NCBI GenBank assembly: GCA_938044055.1
Contig: CALIQO010000592.1
Span: 1-5,682, forward strand
DNA length: 5,682 nt
Source: an uncultured Saprospiraceae bacterium
Lineage (GTDB): Bacteria; Bacteroidota; Bacteroidia; Chitinophagales; Saprospiraceae
Reading direction: 5' to 3'
Positions 1 through 5,682 of the stretch are shown one piece after another; the stretch's first letter is position 1, and each line of letters starts with the position of its first letter. The notes beneath the pieces are model-generated. The model ran no database searches, was not told where the DNA came from, and saw only the letters and a program-made list of their open reading frames with translations. The position numbers and the translations under genes were made by a program.

Positions 1-36
1 CTATCTATGAATGGAAAACAATATAATTATCGCCTC

Positions 37-927
37 TTACTTTACGTGCTTAACCAGTGATTTCCTGTACTGGGAAGGTGACTTATCCGTATACTTTTTA
101 AACTGTTTAGTAAAGTGAGAAAAGTTATTGAATCCACATTCATAACATATTTCAGTAATGGTTAAGTTTTCTTCAGAGATGAGTTTAACGGCATGCACAA
201 CCCGGTATTCATTCAGGAATTCTATGAATGTTTTATTGGTAAGTTTCTTAAAAAATCGACAGAAAGAAGGGACCATCATATTTACTTGAGAAGCAATTTC
301 TTCAAGCCTAATCTTCTCCATAAAGTGTTTTCTTACATAGTCATATATTATATCAATGCGGTTGTTGTCTTGATTCTCGACAACGATGGTATATCCTTCT
401 GCATTCAGAATGATAAACTCTTCTGAATCGGCAAGGATCTGAAGTATATTAAGTAAGCTTGTTATTTTCTCAAAAGGATTCATGTAAAATAAATCCTGTA
501 AGCGGCTCTCTATTTTTCTTTTTGTGTCACCATAAAAACTTATACCTGACCTTGATCGATCGATGAGGTCTCCTATAGCCTTCATCTCCTGAACCTTAAA
601 AAATGATTCTCCTAGAAAATCTTCTCGGAATTGAAGGACAATTTCCTTCTGATCAGCTGTTAGTCTATTTCTAAAACCATAATGGGGAAGATTAGGGCCC
701 ATGAGAATTAAGTCGCCTTTCTTGAAGTATGAGATATGGTTTCCTATGTGTCTTTTCCCTTTTCCCTCACTCAGGAAGACAAGTTCTAGCTCTGGATGGA
801 AGTGCCATGACCTTCCTTCCCCTTTACTTTCTTCTTCGAATTGCATAAGTGTAAAACTAGAACCGAAGTCGGGCTCAACTTTCTCCAGAGTGGGTCTAAC
901 TTGATAATTAATATTACTTACTGACAT
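37..927 (-). CDS. AraC-family transcriptional regulator with N-terminal cupin domain
   Basis: Predicted cytoplasmic DNA-binding regulator of 296 residues, a usual length for the family. Residues about 20-100 form a cupin-like sensor domain; the WHFHPE stretch at 41-46 has the HxH pattern and is followed by the GDLILMGPNLPH strand pair at 71-82. A helical linker follows. The C-terminal AraC/XylS domain (about 190-290) has two helix-turn-helix units: one around IRLEEIASQV (206-215) with FCRFFK in its recognition region, and a second with the textbook pattern TITEICYECGF (256-266), FTKQFKKYT and KSPSQYRK. The ATG at 927-925 is preferred; the longer reading from 939 would begin with TTG and add only MVTK. 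The gene is divergent from the exported-protein gene at 1126, and repeats lie in the shared upstream region. The effector is unknown; cupin-AraC proteins often sense sugars, but nothing here names one. Family assignment is secure, the target is inferred. Confidence 0.93.
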   Translation of the reverse strand: MSVSNINYQVRPTLEKVEPDFGSSFTLMQFEEESKGEGRSWHFHPELELVFLSEGKGKRHIGNHISYFKKGDLILMGPNLPHYGFRNRLTADQKEIVLQFREDFLGESFFKVQEMKAIGDLIDRSRSGISFYGDTKRKIESRLQDLFYMNPFEKITSLLNILQILADSEEFIILNAEGYTIVVENQDNNRIDIIYDYVRKHFMEKIRLEEIASQVNMMVPSFCRFFKKLTNKTFIEFLNEYRVVHAVKLISEENLTITEICYECGFNNFSHFTKQFKKYTDKSPSQYRKSLVKHVK

Positions 928-961
928 CTTTGTAACCAATTATTGTTCTGTAAAGATAAGC

Positions 962-1027
962 CTATGTGTTCTAAATTACCAGCAGATAATGTAAAATTAA
1001 CATTGGTTGTTAAAATAGAACACATAG
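962..1027. repeat. perfect 12-bp inverted repeat, possible operator pair
   Basis: CTATGTGTTCTA at 962-973 is the exact reverse complement of TAGAACACATAG at 1016-1027. The 42-bp spacer puts the arm centres 54 bp apart, close to five helical turns, so both arms would lie on nearly the same face of the DNA. The right arm ends 39 bp upstream of the -7 element at 1067. That is a natural position for a regulator binding as a looped or paired dimer, and the AraC-type protein next door is the obvious candidate. The match is seen directly; the operator role is inferred. Confidence 0.5.
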
Positions 1028-1039
1028 AGGTTAAGATAG
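1009..1039. repeat. 10-bp direct repeat at 21-bp spacing, possible AraC-type site
   Basis: GTTAAAATAG (1009-1018) and GTTAAGATAG (1030-1039) differ at one base and start 21 bp apart, two helical turns. Direct half-sites at about this spacing are the known arrangement for AraC at araI1-araI2 in Escherichia coli. The downstream copy ends 27 bp before the -7 element at 1067, so it abuts the expected -33 region. The first copy overlaps the right arm of the 12-bp inverted repeat by three bases. In AT-rich DNA a 9-of-10 match can arise by chance, so the functional reading is tentative. Confidence 0.35.
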
Positions 1040-1042
1040 TGG

Positions 1043-1074
1043 TGTTATGTTCGTTTTGAAGGCCCTTATCTTTG
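1043..1074 (+). promoter_or_regulatory. promoter of the exported-protein gene
   Basis: TATCTTTG at 1067-1074 matches the Bacteroidota -7 consensus TAnnTTTG exactly. About 20 bp upstream, at 1043-1046, only TGTT is found, a poor version of the usual TTTG or TTG -33 element. A good -7 box with a weak -33 box fits a promoter that needs an activator. Transcription would start near 1080, leaving a leader of about 45 bases before the ATG at 1126. Confidence 0.5.
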
Positions 1075-1125
1075 TATTGTATTAATCATAATTTTTTAAT
1101 TGACTAAATCTAAAATCTGAACATT

Positions 1126-1692
1126 ATGAAACAAGTATTATGGATTATCATGGTGTGTTTCACATTCATCACGGTACAAGCAGAAGGAAATCCTGTTTTG
1201 AACAATGAAGGCAAGACATTTACGTTAGATTTCAGCGACTGGAAAAGTCCAGAAATCTATGTTGACATCATTAACAATGATGGTGACATCGTATATAACG
1301 AAGAACTTAATAGTAAAGTAAATACATATAGAAAGTATGACTTTTCTAAAATCCCAACAGGTGAGTATAGAATCGTCTTAAGAGACGAATTAAAAAAAGT
1401 TGTTTACAACTTCGAAGTAAATAGAAATGAAGTTTCTATTTCTGAACCTATCATTAGATACAGCCCTGTTGTAACCGTAGAAGATAAGCACATCGACTTA
1501 AACATGCTTGCACTAGGAGAAGATGTAAAAGTTACCATTACAGACAATAATGGAGAAACGCTATATGAGAAAACCGAACAAAACGTCCTTTCATTAAACA
1601 AGAGGTTTAACCTTGACAAACTAGAAAGCGGTAACTATAGAATCATCATATCTTCTGATAATGAGTGGTTCTCTCATGAAGTGAAAATCTAA
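1126..1692 (+). CDS. exported protein with two tandem beta-sandwich-like modules
   Basis: I do not recognise this 188-residue protein as a named family. It starts with a clear Sec signal peptide: MKQ, a hydrophobic core at 4-17, and a likely cleavage after VQA (residue 19). The mature part consists of two copies of one module, about residues 30-98 and 121-188, which align almost without gaps. Shared landmarks are NNDGDIVY against DNNGETLY and KIPTGEYRI against KLESGNYRI. The alternating hydrophobic pattern and the turn-plus-GxYRI strand resemble Ig-like or Por-secretion-type beta-sandwiches, and small Bacteroidota proteins such as DUF3244 are a possible relation. There is no lipobox, so it is probably soluble in the periplasm or released. 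It lies divergent to the AraC-type regulator and has its own terminator, so it is a single-gene unit. The start is the first ATG and directly precedes the signal peptide. Function unknown. Confidence 0.85.
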   Translation: MKQVLWIIMVCFTFITVQAEGNPVLNNEGKTFTLDFSDWKSPEIYVDIINNDGDIVYNEELNSKVNTYRKYDFSKIPTGEYRIVLRDELKKVVYNFEVNRNEVSISEPIIRYSPVVTVEDKHIDLNMLALGEDVKVTITDNNGETLYEKTEQNVLSLNKRFNLDKLESGNYRIIISSDNEWFSHEVKI

Positions 1693-1726
1693 ATCAAGAA
1701 ATATTTTTTGTTGGCTTTAATGATTT

Positions 1727-1765
1727 GAGGTCTCTATCATGCGGTAGAGGCCTTTTTCTTTTTAT
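1727..1765 (+). terminator. intrinsic terminator after the exported-protein gene
   Basis: Bases 1728-1738 pair with 1743-1753 around an ATGC loop, giving an 11-bp stem with two G-T wobbles. A T-rich tract (CCTTTTTCTTTTTA, 1751-1764) follows at once. It begins 34 bases after the stop codon and separates this gene from dapD. Confidence 0.85.
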
Positions 1766-1776
1766 TTCATGTGGAG

Positions 1777-1807
1777 TTTACAATGTGAAAAATCATCTTT
1801 ACTTTCG
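1777..1807 (+). promoter_or_regulatory. candidate dapD promoter
   Basis: TTTA at 1777-1780 and TACTTTCG at 1800-1807 are each one base away from the Bacteroidota -33 (TTTG) and -7 (TAnnTTTG) elements, and the 19-bp spacing is right. Since a strong terminator lies just upstream, dapD needs its own promoter in this stretch. Transcription would start around 1812, leaving a short leader. Confidence 0.45.
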
Positions 1808-1836
1808 CTTCCTATTCTAAATCAACGATCAAGAAA

Positions 1837-2655
1837 ATGAATGAATTAAGGAGCACAATAGAGTCTGCATGGGATAATAGAGACTTGCTGAAACAAGAAG
1901 AAACGCAGGCAGCAATACGAGAAGTAATAGGACTTATTGATGTCGGGCAGTTGCGCGTTGCAGAACCTACAGAATCTGGTATATGGCAGGTGAATAACTG
2001 GGTCAAGAAGGCAGTTGTTTTATACTTTCCCATTCAGAAAATGGAAACGATAGAGGTTGGGCCATTTGAGTTTCATGATAAAATTCCACTCAAGCGAAAT
2101 TATGCTGAGAAAGGAGTACGGGTTGTACCTCATGCTATTGCAAGACATGGTAGCTTTATAGAGAAAGGAGCTATTCTTATGCCTAGTTATGTTAATGTCG
2201 GAGCATGGGTCGGGAGTGGAACAATGGTTGATACCTGGGCTACAGTAGGATCATGCGGACAGATAGGAAGGAATGTTCACTTATCTGGTGGTGTCGGAAT
2301 AGGCGGTGTATTAGAACCTCTACAAGCAACGCCTACTATCATAGAAGACAATTGCTTTATAGGTTCTAGAAGCATAATTGTAGAGGGTGTTATTATTCGA
2401 AAAGAATCTGTAGTAGGTGCTGGAGTGACCATAACTAAGTCTACCCGCATCATAGATGTAACAGGTTCTGAACCGATAATTTTAAGAGGAGAAGTACCAG
2501 AAAGATCAGTAGTAATTCCTGGAAGTTATACGAAGGAGTTTCCTGCAGGAAATTACAACGTTAATTGCGCACTTATTATAGGAAAGAGAAAAGAATCTAC
2601 AGATAAAAAAGTCTCTCTTAATGCGGCATTGAGGGATTATGACGTTTCTGTTTAG
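1837..2655 (+). CDS. dapD: 2,3,4,5-tetrahydropyridine-2,6-dicarboxylate N-succinyltransferase
   Basis: This cytoplasmic enzyme transfers the succinyl group of succinyl-CoA to tetrahydrodipicolinate in the succinylase branch of diaminopimelate and lysine synthesis. The 272-residue length matches the family (about 274 in Escherichia coli). Residues 1-90 form the helical N-terminal domain, with LRVAEP at 39-44. The middle is a left-handed beta-helix of hexapeptide repeats with the DapD signatures MPSYVNVGAWV (115-125), MVDTWATVGSC (130-140) and NVHLSGGVGIGGVLEPLQA (146-164). The aspartate at 132 sits where the family has its proposed catalytic acid. The C-terminal part (about 205-272) has the VPERSVVIPGS strand. 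The enzyme works as a trimer in characterised relatives. The ATG follows AT-rich DNA without a clear ribosome site, which is normal in this phylum. The M1 peptidase gene follows 39 bp later with no terminator between, suggesting co-transcription. Assignment is very secure. Confidence 0.97.
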   Translation: MNELRSTIESAWDNRDLLKQEETQAAIREVIGLIDVGQLRVAEPTESGIWQVNNWVKKAVVLYFPIQKMETIEVGPFEFHDKIPLKRNYAEKGVRVVPHAIARHGSFIEKGAILMPSYVNVGAWVGSGTMVDTWATVGSCGQIGRNVHLSGGVGIGGVLEPLQATPTIIEDNCFIGSRSIIVEGVIIRKESVVGAGVTITKSTRIIDVTGSEPIILRGEVPERSVVIPGSYTKEFPAGNYNVNCALIIGKRKESTDKKVSLNAALRDYDVSV

Positions 2656-2694
2656 TAAGAATCATTTTATTTAAGTAAGTCAACGGTTTATTTT

Positions 2695-5256
2695 ATGAAT
2701 AGGGTTTCTGCAATATTCTGTGTTTTAATTTTCGTTTTTTCATGTAAAACAACGAAGGAAGCCATGCTTGTAGCTCCTCTTATTACAGAGGAAATGCTAG
2801 ACACACTTGTTATTACTCCTGAACCTTTAGAGGAGAGTGAAGAAGTCGTGCAGCGGTATAATCCTGCTGCGGATCGTGCTTTCGACTTATTGCATACCTC
2901 ACTGGATCTGAGGTTTGACTGGGAGAATCAACATGTTATCGGTCAAGCAACCCTGAACTTAACACCTGTTTTCTATGATCAGAACCTGCTTGTGCTTGAC
3001 GCAAAAGGTTTTCTAATTAATGAAATCAGCGTCGATGGAATTAAGTGCATGTACGACTATAATGGACTTACCATTGAGATACAATTGCCTAGGACATATA
3101 GATCTTCAGAAAAAGCAGAGGTTTTCATAGATTATATAGCTAGACCCAATGAAGGCCCAGAAAGTGGAAGCGATGCCATTACATCTGATAAGGGCCTGTT
3201 TTTCATTAACCCACTTAATCAAGAAGAAAAACCCCAGCAGATATGGACACAAGGAGAGACAGAGCACAATAGTAGGTGGTTCCCTACGATAGACAAGCCT
3301 AATGAGCGCTGCACCCAAGAAATTACACTTACAGTTGCCGATCGGTTTCTTACGTTATCTAATGGAATCCTCGCCTCTTCCACAGACAATAAGGATGGAA
3401 CACACACCGATGTGTGGAGACAAGACCTTCCGCATGCACCATATTTATTTATGATTACTGTAGGAGAATATGCCTATGTTAAGGATGTGTGGCAAGGAAA
3501 GGAACTGGGTTATTACGTTGAAAAAGAATACGCAGATTACGCACGAAACATTTTTAACCACACGCCAGAAATGTTGACTTTTTTCTCTGAGATTCTGGAT
3601 TATCCATATCCGTGGGATAAGTACAGTCAGATAATCACCCGTGACTATGTTTCTGGCGCGATGGAAAACACAACAGCAGTAATATTCGGAGAATTTGTAC
3701 AGAAGACGGATAGAGAGTTGATTGATAATGACAATGATTATATCGTAGCCCACGAGATGTTCCACCACTGGTTCGGAGACTTAGTAACTTGTGAATCCTG
3801 GGCTAATCTTACCCTTAATGAGGGTTTCGCCAACTATAGTGAATACCTATGGTTCCAGTATAAGTATGGACAGTTTCGAGCAGATGACCACCGCAGATCC
3901 GAGATGCTAGGTTATTTATCCAGTGCAGAAAACCAAGGAACCCATCCTTTAATCCATTATGGATATGGAGAAAAAGAAGAAATGTTCGACGCTCACAGCT
4001 ACAATAAGGGAGGACTGGTCCTACATATGTTGAGGGATTATGTAGGAGATAAGGCTTTTTTTGCTTCTCTCAACAAGTATTTAACTGACAATGCATTTAC
4101 AGCAGTTGAAGTCGATGAATTAAGAATGGCATTCGAGGATGTAACAGGATTAGACTTGAATTGGTTTTTCGATCAATGGTACTTATCGGCAGGCCATCCC
4201 ACCATAAGGGTTTCCTACAAGTATGATACAGCTGCACAACAAGTAATTATAGAGACGGAACAAGTCCAGACCCATCCAGAAAACCTAGCTGTTTATCGAC
4301 TAGAACTTACACCCTATGTTTATCTAGACAATGGTGAAGTCTATGATTATACAGTCAGTATGGATCAAAAATCACAGACATTTATATTACAAGACATACC
4401 ATCCCTTCCGGTAGCAGTAGTTCTTGATGGAAATGATTCACAACTTGCGGTCGTCCTTCAAGAAAGATCAACAGAAGAACTGCTTTCACTATTGCGTTTT
4501 TCTAGGCAATACAACGACCTATATCTAGCATCAAGAATGCTTGATGGCTCGGACGAAATTTCTGAAATATTCAATGATCTTATCAAGCATGATTATCATA
4601 CATTCAGATTAGTGGCAGTACGAAATGCCCGTCTGGATAAGTATCCAGAACGAGAAAAAACAATTAGAGCCCTTATAAGTGAAGACCTTCACTCTAGCGT
4701 GAGATCAGCAGCAATAGACGTGATAACCCATGATGCTAAACCCACTAATTCTCAATGGTTAGTCCGAGTAATAGAAGAAGAAAAGGCCTATCCTGTAGTT
4801 GCTCAAGCGTTAAAGTCTTTAATGAAATTAGACCCCACTCAGGCAAGCTCTTATGCTCAATCACTAGAGAATACATCTAACAATATGTTGCTTTCTTCTG
4901 TTGCAGAGATTTATGGAAAAGTAGGAACAGATAAGAACCTATCCTTCTTCGAGAGTAAACTAGAAAGCATCTCGCTTTTTTCTATGTTTAATTTTTACAA
5001 CAGATACTTTGACCTATTATCTCGATTACCTAAAGAGATTAGGCTTAATTCGCTAGATACACTTTCTGCGCTTGCTCTCAACCAAGAAAAGAACATGTTT
5101 CGAAGATTTATGGCAACGTCAACGATATTTAAGATTAAGAATACTTTCGGGATAGAAGATACTGTTGCTAAAATTAAGACCGAAAAACTGTTAGAGAAAA
5201 TAATATCTGAAGAGAAAGATCAGGACCTTTTAACAAGGTATGAGTCTTTCAAGTAA
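2695..5256 (+). CDS. M1-family zinc aminopeptidase lipoprotein with HEAT-like C-terminal domain
   Basis: This 853-residue metallopeptidase should remove N-terminal residues from peptides at the cell envelope. The N-terminus is a lipoprotein signal: a hydrophobic core, then FVFSC with the lipidated cysteine at 17. The following KTTK lacks the acidic pattern of Bacteroidota surface-export signals, so a periplasm-facing anchor is more likely. An acidic, proline-containing linker (about 25-55) leads to the N-terminal beta domain (about 60-255), which includes TQGETEHNSRWFPTIDKP (185-202). The catalytic domain carries GAMEN (321-325, substrate amino-group binding), HEMFH (353-357) and glutamate 376 in LNEGF, forming the HExxH-18-E zinc site; tyrosine 436 in SYNKGG is the likely transition-state residue. 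All key residues are present, so activity is expected. After a beta domain (about 500-585), residues 590-853 are helical and look like HEAT-type repeats, as in the cold-active ColAP-like branch. It follows dapD closely. Exact substrate preference is unknown. Confidence 0.95.
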   Translation: MNRVSAIFCVLIFVFSCKTTKEAMLVAPLITEEMLDTLVITPEPLEESEEVVQRYNPAADRAFDLLHTSLDLRFDWENQHVIGQATLNLTPVFYDQNLLVLDAKGFLINEISVDGIKCMYDYNGLTIEIQLPRTYRSSEKAEVFIDYIARPNEGPESGSDAITSDKGLFFINPLNQEEKPQQIWTQGETEHNSRWFPTIDKPNERCTQEITLTVADRFLTLSNGILASSTDNKDGTHTDVWRQDLPHAPYLFMITVGEYAYVKDVWQGKELGYYVEKEYADYARNIFNHTPEMLTFFSEILDYPYPWDKYSQIITRDYVSGAMENTTAVIFGEFVQKTDRELIDNDNDYIVAHEMFHHWFGDLVTCESWANLTLNEGFANYSEYLWFQYKYGQFRADDHRRSEMLGYLSSAENQGTHPLIHYGYGEKEEMFDAHSYNKGGLVLHMLRDYVGDKAFFASLNKYLTDNAFTAVEVDELRMAFEDVTGLDLNWFFDQWYLSAGHPTIRVSYKYDTAAQQVIIETEQVQTHPENLAVYRLELTPYVYLDNGEVYDYTVSMDQKSQTFILQDIPSLPVAVVLDGNDSQLAVVLQERSTEELLSLLRFSRQYNDLYLASRMLDGSDEISEIFNDLIKHDYHTFRLVAVRNARLDKYPEREKTIRALISEDLHSSVRSAAIDVITHDAKPTNSQWLVRVIEEEKAYPVVAQALKSLMKLDPTQASSYAQSLENTSNNMLLSSVAEIYGKVGTDKNLSFFESKLESISLFSMFNFYNRYFDLLSRLPKEIRLNSLDTLSALALNQEKNMFRRFMATSTIFKIKNTFGIEDTVAKIKTEKLLEKIISEEKDQDLLTRYESFK

Positions 5257-5257
5257 C

Positions 5258-5300
5258 TATTGCGCATGCTATTGACGCAATAATTTATCCTTATTTTTAT
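5258..5300 (+). terminator. weak terminator-like hairpin after the M1 peptidase
   Basis: TATTGCG at 5258-5264 pairs perfectly with CGCAATA at 5276-5282 around an 11-base loop, starting one base after the stop codon. The downstream tract (AATTTATCCTTATTTTTAT) is T-rich but broken. The stem is short and partly A-T, so termination is probably partial. It is the only such structure between the peptidase and the next gene. Confidence 0.45.
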
Positions 5301-5363
5301 GTTAAAGTGGTGGTTATGTCCTATCAGACGACCTAATTCCTTCTTTATAACTCTGGTTACTTG

Positions 5364-5394
5364 TTGAAAAAGAATGAGAAAATATTTAGTTTAC
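5364..5394 (+). promoter_or_regulatory. weak candidate promoter for the last gene
   Basis: TTG at 5364-5366 lies 20 bp ahead of TAGTTTAC at 5387-5394, which misses the TAnnTTTG -7 consensus at its last two positions. Spacing is right for Bacteroidota. The 193-bp gap and the hairpin upstream suggest the next gene has its own promoter, but the motif match alone is poor. Confidence 0.2.
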
Positions 5395-5449
5395 AACTTA
5401 TCATGAGCCTATTGTTTATGAGATTACAGAATATAGTACGCAACATATA

Positions 5450-5677
5450 ATGAATACATCATCTAACTACCACCGGCTGATTAAGAAACTGGACCTATTT
5501 ACACGTAAGTATTACATGAATAGGATTATTAAAGGATTGCTCTATTCTGTAGGCTCTATCCTCCTCCTTTTTCTACTTTTCAGTATTCTAGAGTACAACT
5601 TCTATTTTGGGACAGGCATAAGAAAAGTTTTCTTTTTCGGGTTTTTGTTATCATCTATAGGCATGGTAGTTAGATGA
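5450..5677 (+). CDS. N-terminus of a DUF4175-like membrane protein, cut off or frameshifted at the window edge
   Basis: Seventy-five codons are visible. A charged amphipathic start (YHRLIKKLDLFTRKYY, residues 7-22) leads to a first membrane helix at about 29-47, an EYNFYFGTG loop (49-56), and a second helix at about 58-74. This layout, including the lysine-rich start, the EY after the first helix and VVR after the second, matches my memory of the N-terminus of the large Bacteroidota DUF4175 proteins, which run to about 1000 residues and have no settled function. The frame ends at TGA (5675-5677), only five bases before the window stops, where family members would continue. I read this as a fragment with a possible single-base error or true frameshift rather than a complete 75-residue protein. 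The ATG shares one base with a preceding TAA (TAATG, 5448-5452). Confidence 0.55.
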   Translation: MNTSSNYHRLIKKLDLFTRKYYMNRIIKGLLYSVGSILLLFLLFSILEYNFYFGTGIRKVFFFGFLLSSIGMVVR

Positions 5678-5682
5678 TGTAT

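Larger units (their letters stand above)
928..1125. promoter_or_regulatory. divergent intergenic control region
   Basis: This 198-bp AT-rich region separates the AraC-type regulator (minus strand) from the exported-protein gene (plus strand) and must hold the promoters of both. It contains an inverted repeat (962-973 with 1016-1027), an overlapping direct repeat (1009-1018 and 1030-1039), an outer inverted repeat (952-960 with 1065-1073) and a rightward Bacteroidota -7 element. For the leftward gene the best candidate -7 element is the complement of 992-999 (TAATTTTA on the minus strand, one base off TAnnTTTG), which is weak. I found no convincing open frame inside the region. Confidence 0.75.

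Noticed and set aside
1..60. Open plus-strand frames entering from the left edge, one ending at 24-26 (IYEWKTI) and one at 58-60
   Set aside because: Either could be the tail of a convergent gene, but 7 or 19 codons with no recognisable motif cannot be told from chance.
193..426. Plus-strand 77-codon frame
   Set aside because: Antisense shadow inside the AraC-type regulator, with no domain, signal or promoter of its own.
928..939. Four-codon N-terminal extension of the AraC-type regulator
   Set aside because: It would require a TTG start at 939-937; the ATG at 927-925 gives a normal family N-terminus and is the simpler choice.
962..1027. Tiny transposable element (MITE) bounded by the 12-bp inverted repeat
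   Set aside because: Only 66 bp in total, with no target-site duplication in the flanking bases (ATAAG on the left, AGGTT on the right).
1620..1692. Type IX secretion C-terminal sorting domain in the exported protein
   Set aside because: The C-terminal module resembles one loosely, but the same pattern occurs in the first module, so it is an internal repeat rather than a sorting tail.
1812..2033. Minus-strand 73-codon frame
   Set aside because: Lies opposite the start of dapD, whose family match is very strong; the product has no recognisable features.
3445..3768. Minus-strand 107-codon frame
   Set aside because: Runs opposite the catalytic domain of the M1 peptidase; its hydrophobic, cysteine-rich look is a by-product of the opposite strand.

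Overview
The window looks like ordinary chromosomal DNA from a Bacteroidota bacterium, most likely a marine-type Cytophagales relative (lineage inferred). The reasons are AT-rich sequence, start codons without a clear Shine-Dalgarno sequence, promoter elements resembling the Bacteroidota TAnnTTTG -7 motif, a Bacteroidota-style lipoprotein signal ending FVFSC, a DapD of the succinylase type, and the start of what looks like a DUF4175 membrane protein.

Layout from left to right. (1) A minus-strand AraC-family regulator with an N-terminal cupin sensor domain (37-927). (2) A 198-bp divergent control region (928-1125) with a perfect 12-bp inverted repeat, a near-perfect 10-bp direct repeat at 21-bp spacing, and a consensus -7 element pointing right. 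(3) A small exported protein made of two tandem beta-sandwich-like modules (1126-1692), closed by a strong intrinsic terminator (1727-1765). (4) dapD (1837-2655), followed 39 bp later by a large zinc aminopeptidase lipoprotein of family M1 (2695-5256); with no terminator between them they are probably co-transcribed. (5) A 193-bp gap with a weak terminator-like hairpin and a possible promoter. (6) The first 75 codons of a two-helix membrane protein resembling DUF4175, whose frame is closed by a TGA five bases before the window ends.

How the genes fit together. dapD makes N-succinyl-tetrahydrodipicolinate for the diaminopimelate/lysine branch, which feeds peptidoglycan and protein synthesis. 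The M1 lipoprotein would trim peptides in the periplasm or at the envelope; any functional link with dapD is only through amino-acid supply. The AraC regulator and the exported two-module protein form a divergent pair, and the repeats between them are placed where an AraC-type activator would bind, so the exported protein is the natural candidate target.

I see no new defence, mobile or RNA system, and no tRNA, rRNA, CRISPR array or insertion sequence. The least explained parts are the architecture of the divergent control region and the unfamiliar exported protein.
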